From an uncultured Eubacteriales bacterium (GTDB lineage Bacteria; Bacillota_A; Clostridia; Oscillospirales; Oscillospiraceae), in the NCBI GenBank assembly GCA_949747935.1, contig CATKHE010000170.1:1-28693 (forward strand): a stretch of DNA of 28,693 nucleotides, in the 5' to 3' direction. A model generated the notes under the pieces. That model searched no databases. It had not been told where the DNA came from and saw nothing but the letters and a program-made list of their open reading frames with translations. A program made the translations under genes and the position numbers. Positions within the stretch are counted from its first letter, which is position 1. Each line of letters starts with the position of its first letter. Below are positions 1 to 6,931 of the stretch, one piece after another.

Positions 1-1
1 C

Positions 2-631
2 CCCATCGCCCTGGCCGCCATGATGGAACACATCGGCGACATGTCCGCCATCTCCGCCACGGTGGAGGAGAACTTCATTGAGGACCCGGGCCTGCACCGT
101 ACCCTCATCGGCGACGGCGTCGCCACCTCCCTGGCCGGCCTGTTCGGAGGCCCCGCCAACACCACATATGGCGAGAACACCGGCGTGCTGGAGCTGTCTC
201 AGGTCTTCGACCCCAAGGTGGTCCGGCTGGCTGCTGTCTACGCCGTGGCGCTGTCCTTCTCCCCCAAGTTTGCCGCTGTCATCAACTCCATCCCCACCGC
301 TATCATCGGCGGCGTGTCCTTCATCCTCTACGGTATGATATCTGCCATCGGCGTGCGCAATGTGGTGGAGAATCGGGTGGACTTCACCAACTCCCGGAAT
401 CTTATCATTGCCGCCGTTATCATGGTGTGCGGCCTGGGCTTTAAGATCTGGGGCTTCAGCAACGAGTTCTCCGGCCTCACCTTCAACGTGGGCGGCACCT
501 CTATCACCCTTACCTCTCTGGCCATCGCCGCCATCGCGGGCATCGCCCTCAATGCTATCCTCCCCGGCAAGGACTACGAATTTGGCTCTGACGTGACCCA
601 GGGCCGCTCCGGTGACTTCGGGCGGTATTAA
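2..631 (+). CDS. uraA: Uracil permease, C-terminal part (NCS2 family)
   Basis: Membrane symporter that takes up uracil or a related nucleobase for pyrimidine salvage. The gene enters from the left edge, so only about 209 C-terminal residues are visible and the true start is outside the window. Family hallmarks can be read directly: the EHIGD segment, where UraA has its substrate/proton-coupling Glu and His, then HRTLIGDGVAT, then GGPANTTYGENTG, which holds the second conserved Glu of the binding site, followed by hydrophobic helices. The end is at a normal C-terminus with a short polar tail. The neighbouring genes give no hint of a pyrimidine operon in the visible part, and no clear terminator follows. 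Uracil specificity rather than xanthine is inferred from the close match of the YGENTG region to UraA/PyrP proteins. Confidence 0.9.
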   Translation, partial: PIALAAMMEHIGDMSAISATVEENFIEDPGLHRTLIGDGVATSLAGLFGGPANTTYGENTGVLELSQVFDPKVVRLAAVYAVALSFSPKFAAVINSIPTAIIGGVSFILYGMISAIGVRNVVENRVDFTNSRNLIIAAVIMVCGLGFKIWGFSNEFSGLTFNVGGTSITLTSLAIAAIAGIALNAILPGKDYEFGSDVTQGRSGDFGRY

Positions 632-642
632 CAGGCCGGTCA

Positions 643-651
643 TTTGTCGAA
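643..651 (+). promoter_or_regulatory. Candidate Spo0A box (0A box)
   Basis: TTTGTCGAA matches the Spo0A binding consensus TTTTGTCRAA at nine positions and contains the full TGTCGAA core. It lies in the gap between the uracil permease gene and the small gene at 781, about 60 bases upstream of the predicted -35 element at 709. A chance match to the 7-base core is possible. The extra flanking matches and the intergenic position raise the odds that it is real. Confidence 0.45.
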
Positions 652-708
652 ACAATAAAAGCAGCCTGAAGCGGAGATGAAAAAATCATTAAATAACGAC
701 AAAGCCTC

Positions 709-737
709 TTGCGCCTCGGTGGAAAATCGGATAGAAT
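709..737 (+). promoter_or_regulatory. Predicted sigma-A promoter for the gene at 781
   Basis: TTGCGC (709-714) and TAGAAT (732-737) are separated by 17 bases. Transcription would begin near 744, giving a short leader of about 37 bases with AAGGAGG just before the start codon. The -35 match is moderate and the -10 match is good. Confidence 0.5.
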
Positions 738-780
738 AGAGACACCAAACGGGAGACCGTAATTTAAGGAGGTTACTACC

Positions 781-1161
781 ATGGATTTTAGAAGCACCTT
801 TGAGAATTTGAAGGATAGGGCCACCGATTTGGCTCAGGCGGGTGTGGCCCAGTCCAAGCGGCTGGCCGAGATCGCCAAGCTGAAAACCGCCAACATGGCC
901 GAGGAGGACGCCATCAAAAAGGCCTACATGGAGATCGGCAAGCTCTACTACGCCGAGCAGGGCGCCACGCCCGACGGGGCCTATGCCGCCGCCTGCGAGA
1001 AGATCACCGCCGCCAAAGCGGCTATCGAGGCCAACAACGACCGCATTGCGGAGCTGAAGCAGCCCGGCGACCCTGAGCCTGTGGAGGAAGTGGTTGAAGC
1101 CGCCGCCGAGACCGCAGCTGACGCTGTGGAGGCCGTTACAGAGGAAGAGAAACAGGACTGA
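781..1161 (+). CDS. Small acidic helical protein of unknown function
   Basis: The 126-residue product is not assigned to a named family here. The N-terminal 90 residues are rich in Ala, Lys, Glu and Leu with heptad-like spacing (DRATDLAQAGVAQSKRLAEIAKLK and onward), which suggests a long amphipathic helix or coiled coil. A conserved-looking middle segment reads KKAYMEIGKLYYAEQG. The last 30 residues are an acidic Glu/Ala/Val tail ending in Lys-Gln-Asp. There is no signal peptide or membrane segment, so a cytoplasmic location is inferred. The ATG at 781 has a strong AAGGAGG site about 7 bases upstream, and the gene has its own predicted promoter. A weak hairpin follows it. Proteins of this general look (a short helix-rich domain with YYAEQG) occur in many Oscillospiraceae and Lachnospiraceae as uncharacterised proteins, sometimes with a zinc ribbon, which is absent here. 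Confidence 0.75.
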   Translation: MDFRSTFENLKDRATDLAQAGVAQSKRLAEIAKLKTANMAEEDAIKKAYMEIGKLYYAEQGATPDGAYAAACEKITAAKAAIEANNDRIAELKQPGDPEPVEEVVEAAAETAADAVEAVTEEEKQD

Positions 1162-1173
1162 GTTTTGTAAGGC

Positions 1174-1199
1174 AGGCTGTCCGTCCGGGCAGCCTCCTT
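1174..1199 (+). terminator. Weak intrinsic terminator after the gene at 781
   Basis: AGGCTG (1174-1179) pairs with CAGCCT (1190-1195), extended inward by CCG/CGG, and is followed by CCTTTTC. The T tract is short, so partial read-through into the gene at 1252 is likely. Confidence 0.5.
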
Positions 1200-1251
1200 T
1201 TCGTATGATTACCCCTGTTCCCGGGCAAACTGTGGCCGGGAGGGGAGCTTT

Positions 1252-1437
1252 ATGGAACAATTTGAGCAATATTACCGTCTGCCCCAGGACGTGGTGGGCC
1301 ACGATGCTGCCCTGCTGTCCTACTGGGATCAGATGTCGGCCAAAGCCCAGCTACGCCTGCTGGAGAGCAGCATTACCGTGTCCACCCTGGGGGAGCTGAA
1401 AATGCTGGCTGAGCAGTTCAGCCGGACAGGCCCATAG
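1252..1437 (+). CDS. Small hypothetical protein, 61 residues
   Basis: Product of unknown function. It has a clear GGGAGGGGAG ribosome site just before the ATG and ends right before a perfect GC hairpin, both of which support a real gene. The sequence (MEQFEQYYRLPQDVVGHDAA, then a helical stretch with YWDQMSAKAQLRLLESS) is soluble, with no Cys cluster or membrane helix. It may share a transcript with the gene at 781 through the weak terminator between them. No confident family assignment can be made by eye. Confidence 0.6.
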   Translation: MEQFEQYYRLPQDVVGHDAALLSYWDQMSAKAQLRLLESSITVSTLGELKMLAEQFSRTGP

Positions 1438-1454
1438 GGCCGCCTTTGGCGGCC
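1438..1454 (+). terminator. Short perfect hairpin after the gene at 1252
   Basis: GGCCGCC (1438-1444), a TTT loop and GGCGGCC (1448-1454) form a perfect 7-bp GC stem immediately after the stop codon. There is almost no T tract after it, so termination may be weak or the hairpin may only protect the mRNA 3' end. Confidence 0.45.
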
Positions 1455-1482
1455 TACTTAAAACAGCAATAGGGGTTCAAAA

Positions 1483-1762
1483 ATGTATCTCCCCTTTGGG
1501 ATTCTCTATCCCCTGTTCCGAAAAGGGCAGTGGATGGAAACGAACAGTGATCGCAGGCGTGGCTGTTTCGTTAATCGTCGAGCTTTTACAATCGGTTTTT
1601 GGCCGAAGCTTTGATATTAACGATATCATTTTAAACGCGATGGGCGTTGCCGTTTCTACGGCGGTATTTTATCTATGCCGGACGATGGCCGGGAAGAAAC
1701 CTGATTTTACTGCAAATGAGTCAATAGGGAGTGTATGTAATGCTGTTTCTATGGTATCCTAA
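1483..1762 (+). pseudogene. VanZ-family remnant, truncated and frameshifted
   Basis: Two reading frames together spell the central and C-terminal part of a VanZ-type membrane protein. The first frame, from 1483, reads YLPFGILYPLFRKG, the usual 'PFG-L-PL' segment. The second frame then continues WKRTVIAGVAVSLIVELLQ, then GRSFDINDIILNAMG, which are VanZ hallmarks, to the stop at 1762. The switch falls near 1525-1535 and needs a one-base correction. The normal first membrane helix is missing upstream, no ribosome site precedes it, and the 3' end overlaps the ArsC-like gene. I infer a decayed VanZ gene. A sequencing error could explain the frameshift but not the missing N-terminus. Functional VanZ proteins are linked to low-level teicoplanin resistance. 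Confidence 0.65.
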
Positions 1763-2087
1763 ATGTACCACTTGCCAGAAAGCCAAAAAATTTCTGGATG
1801 AGCATGGCGCGGACTACGCCCTGCGGCATATCAAGGAGGAAAATCCCACCGCCGATGAGCTGCGGGCCTGGTGGAAGGAGAGCGGCCTGCCGCTGAAAAA
1901 ATTTTTTAACACCTCTGGCATTCAATACCGGGAGCTGAGCTTGAAGGACAGGCTGCCCGCCATGAGTGAGGAAGAGCAGCTGATGCTTCTGTCCACTGAC
2001 GGAATGCTGGTGAAGCGGCCCCTTCTGGTGGGAGACGGCTTTGTGCTGATCGGATTCCGGCAAGGCGAATGGGAGGAAAAGCTGTAA
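1740..2087 (+). CDS. ArsC/Spx-family thioredoxin-fold protein
   Basis: The 115-residue product has the length and pattern of the ArsC/YffB/Spx family. The redox motif is C9-T-T-C12 (WYPKCTTCQKAK), followed by the family's KFLDEHG helix, KKFFNTSG, and the conserved Arg-Pro loop (KRPLLV) and IGFR near the end. In Spx the CxxC senses thiol stress while the protein binds RNA polymerase. In arsenate reductases usually only the first Cys is kept, so the CxxC form favours an Spx-like or glutaredoxin-like role. True arsenate reduction cannot be shown from the sequence. I chose ATG 1740 over the in-frame GTG 1731 because AGGGAG (1726-1731) sits 8 bases before it. A strong terminator follows at 2134. 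The gene overlaps the tail of the VanZ remnant. Confidence 0.85.
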   Translation: MLFLWYPKCTTCQKAKKFLDEHGADYALRHIKEENPTADELRAWWKESGLPLKKFFNTSGIQYRELSLKDRLPAMSEEEQLMLLSTDGMLVKRPLLVGDGFVLIGFRQGEWEEKL

Positions 2088-2133
2088 TTTCTCCCCACGG
2101 TTGAATCATAACAACTCCGGCCATAATGAGAGG

Positions 2134-2162
2134 GCGGGCGGTTTCGCACCGCCCGCTTTTTT
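2134..2162 (+). terminator. Strong intrinsic terminator after the ArsC-like gene
   Basis: GCGGGCGGT (2134-2142) and ACCGCCCGC (2148-2156) form a perfect 9-bp stem with a 5-base loop, followed by TTTTTTATTTTT. It lies upstream of the chosen spoIVB start and argues against the longer possible start at 2126. Confidence 0.92.
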
Positions 2163-2185
2163 ATTTTTGGCAAGGGGGTGGAATA

Positions 2186-3298
2186 ATGGAAAAGGATAAG
2201 AAAAAAGGCCCGGGGGTGGTGGGATTGATTGCCCTGGGAGCGGCAGTTTGTCTGACACTTCCTCTGATGGGAAATCGGGCCAGAAGCGCTGCTGTGGCGG
2301 CCTCCGCATCGGTGGAGTTGGACAGTGTGGCGGCTGTCCAGGGCGGCCAGGACGGCCAGACTTCTGCCCGCCGGGTTATCCCGCTGGGTAAAGCGGTGGG
2401 TATCAAGTTGTTTTCTGATGGTGTGCTGGTGGTGGGATTGTCCCCGGTGGAGACGGATGACGGGACCTCCTACCCCGGCCGGGACTGCGGTCTGAAAACG
2501 GGAGATGTGATCACCCATATCAATGGCGGAGAGGTGGACACCATTGAGGAGGTCCAGGCTCTGGTGGCCCAGTGCGAGGATGAGCCTCTTACCATTCAGG
2601 CGGTGCGGGGCCAGCGGCAGCTCAGACTGACGGCGGCAGCGGTAGAAAACAGCAAAGGCGTCTACCAGCTGGGGGTGTGGCTGCGGGACTCCATGGCGGG
2701 TATTGGCACCATGACCTTCTATGATCCGGACAGCGGAGTTTTCGGCGCCTTGGGCCACGGGATCAACGATGTGGACACCTCCATGCTCATGCCGCTGGAA
2801 TCGGGCAGTATTATGCCGGCGAGCGTGTCTGAGGTAAAGAAGGGAGCCAGCGGTGCCCCCGGTGAGCTCCACGGTCAGTTCGATCTGACCCGGGACTTGG
2901 GCACACTGTACGCCAATACCAACCTTGGCATTTTTGGACAGATGCCCCAGGAGACGGTGGGTAGCGCCATAGAGCCAATGGAAGTGGCAGCCCGCAGTCA
3001 AGTGGAGACCGGTCCGGCGACAATCCTGTCCAATATCCGGGGGGATGAGGTGGAGGAATTTGACGTTGAAATCACTCACCTGTACCCTCAAGGAGACGGA
3101 ACCCGGAGCATGATGATTCAGGTTACTGATCCGGCTTTGCTGGAGGCCACCGGCGGCATTGTTCAGGGGATGAGCGGCTCCCCCATCCTTCAAAACGGCC
3201 GGCTGGTGGGAGCGGTGACCCATGTGTTGGTCAACGATCCCACTCGAGGCTATGGAATTCTGGCGGAAAATATGGTTCGACAGGCGACAGGAAGCTGA
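2186..3298 (+). CDS. spoIVB: SpoIVB serine peptidase
   Basis: In Bacillus this forespore-made peptidase crosses into the intermembrane space and cleaves SpoIVFA, which releases processing of pro-sigma-K late in sporulation. The 370-residue product has a basic N-terminus and one hydrophobic segment (VVGLIALGAAVCLTLPL), a PDZ domain around residues 70-155 (GRDCGLKTGDVITHINGGEV), and the S55 peptidase domain. The catalytic triad can be seen: His191 in GALGHGIND, Asp315 in VTDPALL and Ser330 in GMSGSPI. The 15-residue Asp-to-Ser spacing is the same as in B. subtilis (363 to 378). ATG 2186 follows AAGGGGG; a longer start at 2126 would run through a terminator hairpin. The usual neighbour spo0A is not next to it but about 20.7 kb downstream. 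A single-gene transcript ending in a strong terminator is likely. Confidence 0.96.
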   Translation: MEKDKKKGPGVVGLIALGAAVCLTLPLMGNRARSAAVAASASVELDSVAAVQGGQDGQTSARRVIPLGKAVGIKLFSDGVLVVGLSPVETDDGTSYPGRDCGLKTGDVITHINGGEVDTIEEVQALVAQCEDEPLTIQAVRGQRQLRLTAAAVENSKGVYQLGVWLRDSMAGIGTMTFYDPDSGVFGALGHGINDVDTSMLMPLESGSIMPASVSEVKKGASGAPGELHGQFDLTRDLGTLYANTNLGIFGQMPQETVGSAIEPMEVAARSQVETGPATILSNIRGDEVEEFDVEITHLYPQGDGTRSMMIQVTDPALLEATGGIVQGMSGSPILQNGRLVGAVTHVLVNDPTRGYGILAENMVRQATGS

Positions 3299-3338
3299 AC
3301 TTCGAGGCCCGGGTATATGCCTGGGCCTCGAAGTTTTT
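3299..3338 (+). terminator. Strong intrinsic terminator after spoIVB
   Basis: ACTTCGAGGCCC (3299-3310) pairs perfectly with GGGCCTCGAAGT (3323-3334), extended inward by three more pairs including one G-T, and is followed by TTTTT (3334-3338). It begins directly after the spoIVB stop codon. Confidence 0.95.
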
Positions 3339-3459
3339 GGAGGGGAACATGCTATCCTTAAACGGATTTGATTGGAATTGTAGAAAGTGCATAATTTTTG
3401 TGGAACATTTTTTAAAAAACAATAAAAAATAAATATACACATCAAAAAGTGGGTTATGA

Positions 3460-3466
3460 TGTCGAA
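3460..3466 (+). promoter_or_regulatory. Candidate 0A-box core upstream of the tct promoter
   Basis: TGTCGAA, followed by AT, lies about 60 bases upstream of the predicted -35 element. It matches the Spo0A core but lacks the leading TTT run. A second core is at 3760-3766, inside the leader. Confidence 0.3.
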
Positions 3467-3525
3467 ATTATGCTGCTTTTGTTTATAAAAATGATTTTAT
3501 TGCTTTCTTCATAAAAATGGGGCAG

Positions 3526-3554
3526 TTGACAAAGATATTGTTCTGTGATATATT
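3526..3554 (+). promoter_or_regulatory. Near-consensus sigma-A promoter of the tct operon
   Basis: TTGACA (3526-3531), a 17-base spacer and TATATT (3549-3554), with TGA just before the -10 element (extended -10). The -35 match is perfect. The predicted transcription start is near 3561. Confidence 0.8.
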
Positions 3555-3579
3555 TCATGTAGATCAAAAATGATTAATG

Positions 3580-3599
3580 ATAGATTATTAATAATCTAT
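3580..3599. promoter_or_regulatory. 20-bp palindrome, candidate operator
   Basis: ATAGATTATT (3580-3589) and AATAATCTAT (3590-3599) form a perfect palindrome centred about 29 bases downstream of the predicted start site, a position typical of a repressor site. It is flanked by two copies of GATTAAT (3572-3578 and 3604-3610). The FCD regulator at 10555 is the likeliest ligand, by proximity only. Confidence 0.55.
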
Positions 3600-3796
3600 A
3601 TAAGATTAATACTAAGTTGTTATTGCGTTAAATATGAAGAGTAAAGATAAGTTTTGAGAAAATTCTGTATGTATTTTCCTTGTTCAGCGATATTTGGGTA
3701 TCTCAAGGAATCTGGCACGCTGCCTGCCGGTGTGTGTCCGGAGCGGTGGGGGTACCCTGTGTCGAATATATGATGCTTTTGAAAGGAGTAAAGAAC

Positions 3797-4759
3797 ATGA
3801 AACAGATGAAAAGAGGCCTATTGTTTGCAGTGACTGTCATGATTGCGCTCAGCATTGTGGGATGTGGGCAGAAACAGACGGAGTATCCCTCCAAAGATAT
3901 TGAATTGGTCATCCCCTGGTCAGCGGGAGGCGGGACAGATGTAGCAACCCGCCTGTACGCCTCCTATATCGAGAAGGAGCTGAACGCCACCATAAATGCG
4001 GTCAATATCACAGGGGGTTCGGGTACGGTGGGACTGACGCAGGCGAAGGCTGCGGACCCGGACGGATATACAGTGGCCCTGTTCACTTTTGATGTTTTGA
4101 CATCGGAGGCGCTGGGGCTGGCGGACCTGAGCTTCAAGGATTTTGAGCTGATCAGCACCTTCTCCATTCAGCCCACTGTGTATGTGGCGATGACAGAGCG
4201 GTTCCCCACTCTGGATGACTATGTGGCCTATGCCAAGGATCATCCCGGCGAGCTGAGGGTTGCTACCAACGGCGACGGCTCGGTCTGGCATCAGGCCGGG
4301 GCTGTTGCCAACCGGGAGATGGGCATTGAGGTGACCTATGTGCCCTATGACGGCAGCAACGAGGAAGTGGCTGCGCTTCTGGGTGGACATGTGGACGCTA
4401 TTATCATCTCCAGCGGCACTGTTTTGGAGTATCTGCGGGACGGCAGCATGACCGCTTTCGGCGTTATGACCTCCGACCGCATTGCGCAGATGCCCGATGT
4501 GCCCACCTTTGAGGAATTGGGCTACGATGTGATTTACAGCAGTTGGCGTGGCCTAGGTGTGCCGAAGGGGACCCCTGAGGATGTGGTGGACAAGCTGAAG
4601 GAGGCCTGTAAGGCCGCTTTTGACAATGAAGAGTTCCAGGAAGCGGCCGTCAAGGGTGGAATTGATCCCTGGTATCTGACCTCGGAGGAGTTCTACACCT
4701 TCCTGGAGGAATCTTATGGCAGTGTTGAGGCAGTGCTGAAGGATCTGGGACTTGCCTGA
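3797..4759 (+). CDS. tctC: TctC-type solute-binding lipoprotein (tripartite tricarboxylate transporter)
   Basis: Extracytoplasmic receptor of a TTT-family importer, which captures carboxylates and passes them to TctA/TctB. The 320-residue product begins MKQMKRGLLFAV and has a lipobox ending at Cys23 (IVGC), so it should be a lipoprotein anchored outside the membrane. Family marks follow: the YPSKDIELVIPWSAGGGTDVATR N-terminal stretch, GGSGTVGLTQAKAADPDGYT, DGSNEEVAALLGGHVDAI and MPDVPTFEELGYD. Start 3797 is preceded by AAAGGAG; the ORF extends further upstream but without another good start. It is the first gene of the operon that continues with TctB and TctA. The ligand cannot be read from sequence; relatives bind citrate, other tricarboxylates, dicarboxylates, aromatic acids or sulfonates. 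Confidence 0.93.
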   Translation: MKQMKRGLLFAVTVMIALSIVGCGQKQTEYPSKDIELVIPWSAGGGTDVATRLYASYIEKELNATINAVNITGGSGTVGLTQAKAADPDGYTVALFTFDVLTSEALGLADLSFKDFELISTFSIQPTVYVAMTERFPTLDDYVAYAKDHPGELRVATNGDGSVWHQAGAVANREMGIEVTYVPYDGSNEEVAALLGGHVDAIIISSGTVLEYLRDGSMTAFGVMTSDRIAQMPDVPTFEELGYDVIYSSWRGLGVPKGTPEDVVDKLKEACKAAFDNEEFQEAAVKGGIDPWYLTSEEFYTFLEESYGSVEAVLKDLGLA

Positions 4760-4791
4760 TGGGATTTGGAATTAGAAAATGGAGTTGAAGT

Positions 4792-5271
4792 ATGAAAAAA
4801 GGCGTTGGACTGAATAAGGTCAATGTTATTATGGGGGCCGTAGTGGCCGGAATTGGGGCCTATTTTGTCTGGGCCGGCCGGGCGCTTCCCTCACCCGTTA
4901 CTGCCAGTACGCCACCTGGGTTGTTTCCGCAGATTGTAGGGGGATTGCTGGTACTGTTGGGGATTATTTTGACTGTGAGAGAGTTGCTCCGCTACAGAAG
5001 GGGCGCGAGCCAGCCGCAGGAGGTTGTGATTCAAAACGCCAGGCCCCTGCTGATCGCAATGGCGTTGACTCTGGCCTACCCTTTTCTGATGAAGCCGGTG
5101 GGATTCGTTGTGATGACGTTCCTCTACCTTGCGGCGATGTTTTACAATCTGGAGCCGGTTCTCCAAAAGCTGTGGATTAAGCTTCTGGTCTCGGCAGTTT
5201 TCACTGCTCTGCTGTATGTTGTGTTCGGCATGGTGTTCCGCGTGTCTCTTCCCGAAGGACTGTTGATTTAA
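4792..5271 (+). CDS. tctB: TctB-type small membrane subunit
   Basis: Small integral membrane component of the TTT importer, 159 residues with four predicted helices: around 10-28, 45-62, 86-117 (possibly two close segments) and 130-150. The family signature PSPVTASTPPGLFPQIVGGLLVLLG is clear. It lies between tctC and tctA with a 32-base gap upstream and 11 bases downstream, the standard C-B-A order of this family. GGAG lies shortly before ATG 4792. TctB is poorly conserved in general, but position and signature make the call secure. Confidence 0.9.
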   Translation: MKKGVGLNKVNVIMGAVVAGIGAYFVWAGRALPSPVTASTPPGLFPQIVGGLLVLLGIILTVRELLRYRRGASQPQEVVIQNARPLLIAMALTLAYPFLMKPVGFVVMTFLYLAAMFYNLEPVLQKLWIKLLVSAVFTALLYVVFGMVFRVSLPEGLLI

Positions 5272-5282
5272 GGAGGTGCGGA

Positions 5283-6785
5283 ATGGACTTCATCACATAC
5301 GGGTTTATGCAGGTGTTTACTCTTCAAAATTTTCTGCTCATGCTGGGTGGCGTGTTTTTTGGGACTGTCGTGGGGGCGATTCCCGGTCTGACGGCTACCC
5401 TTGCCATCTCTCTGCTGATTCCTTTCACCTTCGGGATGGAGGCGATCCCATCACTGGTTTTCCTGCTGAGCATTTACTGCGGCGGGATTTATGGAGGCTG
5501 TATCACCGCAATTTTGGTCAACGCGCCGGGGACGCCCGGGGCTGCCGCCACCCTTTTGGACGGCTACCCGATGGCCCGGCAGGGGAGGGGCGGAGAGGCC
5601 CTGGGAGTTGCCACCATCAGTTCAGGTATCGGCGGATTTCTGAGCACGGTGATTCTGATCCTCCTGTCCCAGACCATTGCTGGCTTTGCCCTGCGTTTTT
5701 CAGCTCAGGAATATTTTGCTGTGTCGGTATTTGGCCTTAGCATTATCTTTTCCCTGTCCAAGGACTTGGTAAAGGGTTCTATTGTGGGGGTGCTGGGGGT
5801 TGCCATCGGTATGATTGGAATGGACCCCATGGTGGCAACCACCCGCTTTACCTTTGGCATACCCAAGCTGATGGCCGGTATCAACATCCTGCCTGCGGTG
5901 ATTGGGGTGTTCTCTGTCTCAGAGGTCTTCCTGCTTATTGAGCAGGGGATGAAGCGTCAGGCACAGAAGACCAATGAGGTGAGCAGAATTCTGCCCAGCA
6001 GGCAGGCGCTGACGGGACTGGTCCCCACATGGCTGCGTTCCACACTGATTGGCACCTTTGTGGGGCTCCTCCCTGGCGCAGGGGCGAATATTGCATCATT
6101 CGTGTCCTATAATGAGGCCAGGCGGGCCTCCAAGACGCCGGAGCGGTTCGGAACCGGTATTCCGGAGGGGGTGGCCGCCTGTGAGACGGCCAATAACGCC
6201 GTTACCGGCGGCGCGATGATTCCCATGCTGACCCTGGGCATTCCCGGCGATGCGGTAACCGCCGTGCTGCTGAGCGCGTTGACGATTCAAGGTTATTCCC
6301 CTGGGCCGCTGCTTTTTGCTGAGCATATGGATATTGTCTATCCCATATTTGCCTGTCTCCTGATGGCAAATATTGTTCTGGTCATCATCGGTATGCTGGG
6401 GGCGCGGCCTCTGGCCAAGATTGCCCTGATTCGAAAGGAATATCTGGTGCCTGGGATCGCTATCTTCGCCATGATCGGCTCGTTTGCGTCCTCAGGAAAC
6501 ACTTTTGAAATTTGGGTCGCCCTCGCCTTTGGATTCGTCGGCTTTATTTTGAAAAAGCTGGACTTTGACGTGGTGCCCCTGGTGTTGGGCCTGATTTTGG
6601 GCCCAATGGCGGAGCGATATCTCCGCCAGGCACTGGTGCTGTCGTCCGGCAATCTCACCACCCTGTTCACCCGGCCGATCAGCCTGGTGCTGATTCTTTT
6701 GAGCATAGTCTCCATCACGGCGGCAGTCATCAGGAACAGCCGCAAGGCAGGGAAACCGGGCGTAGAGGGAGACGGCGCATTTTAG
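5283..6785 (+). CDS. tctA: TctA-type large permease subunit
   Basis: Main translocation subunit of the TTT importer, driven by an ion gradient rather than ATP. The 500-residue product has the family's normal length and about ten to twelve membrane segments. Diagnostic motifs: GTVVGAIPGLTATLAISLLIP near the N-terminus, YCGGIYGGCITAILVNAPGTPGAAATLLDGYPMARQG, and in the second half GLLPGAGANIASFVSYNEA and GIPEGVAACETANNAVTGGAMIPMLTLGIPGD. AAGGAGG lies just upstream of the ATG. A 146-base gap separates it from the dehydrogenase gene, with no strong terminator, so the downstream genes probably share the transcript. Confidence 0.95.
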   Translation: MDFITYGFMQVFTLQNFLLMLGGVFFGTVVGAIPGLTATLAISLLIPFTFGMEAIPSLVFLLSIYCGGIYGGCITAILVNAPGTPGAAATLLDGYPMARQGRGGEALGVATISSGIGGFLSTVILILLSQTIAGFALRFSAQEYFAVSVFGLSIIFSLSKDLVKGSIVGVLGVAIGMIGMDPMVATTRFTFGIPKLMAGINILPAVIGVFSVSEVFLLIEQGMKRQAQKTNEVSRILPSRQALTGLVPTWLRSTLIGTFVGLLPGAGANIASFVSYNEARRASKTPERFGTGIPEGVAACETANNAVTGGAMIPMLTLGIPGDAVTAVLLSALTIQGYSPGPLLFAEHMDIVYPIFACLLMANIVLVIIGMLGARPLAKIALIRKEYLVPGIAIFAMIGSFASSGNTFEIWVALAFGFVGFILKKLDFDVVPLVLGLILGPMAERYLRQALVLSSGNLTTLFTRPISLVLILLSIVSITAAVIRNSRKAGKPGVEGDGAF

Positions 6786-6931
6786 AAGAAGGCTTTCAGC
6801 TCAAAAAGCGGCCGCTGCAAGGTACGGGTTATATCTTGCGGTGGCTGCCCTCTGCTGGGGGATTCCGCTTGGGCGGAAGAGTGCGCAGGCGGAGCAGGAT
6901 ACATCCATCATAAAAGTAAGGAGAAAACAGA

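Larger units (their letters stand above)
3339..3796 (+). other. AT-rich intergenic control region before tctC
   Basis: About 460 bases with no convincing gene. The stretch is much more AT-rich than the genes around it, notably 3400-3680. It holds two TGTCGAA cores (3460-3466 and 3760-3766), one near-consensus promoter (3526-3554) and a 20-base perfect palindrome (3580-3599). If transcription starts near 3561, tctC has an unusually long leader of roughly 235 bases. I saw no known riboswitch in it. Confidence 0.7.

Noticed and set aside
1922..3445. 507-residue open frame on the minus strand across spoIVB
   Set aside because: It is the mirror of spoIVB, has low-complexity His/Arg/Ser-rich sequence, no ribosome site and no recognisable domain.
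3561..3796. Riboswitch or T-box in the tctC leader
   Set aside because: No known conserved core and no terminator/antiterminator pair could be seen.
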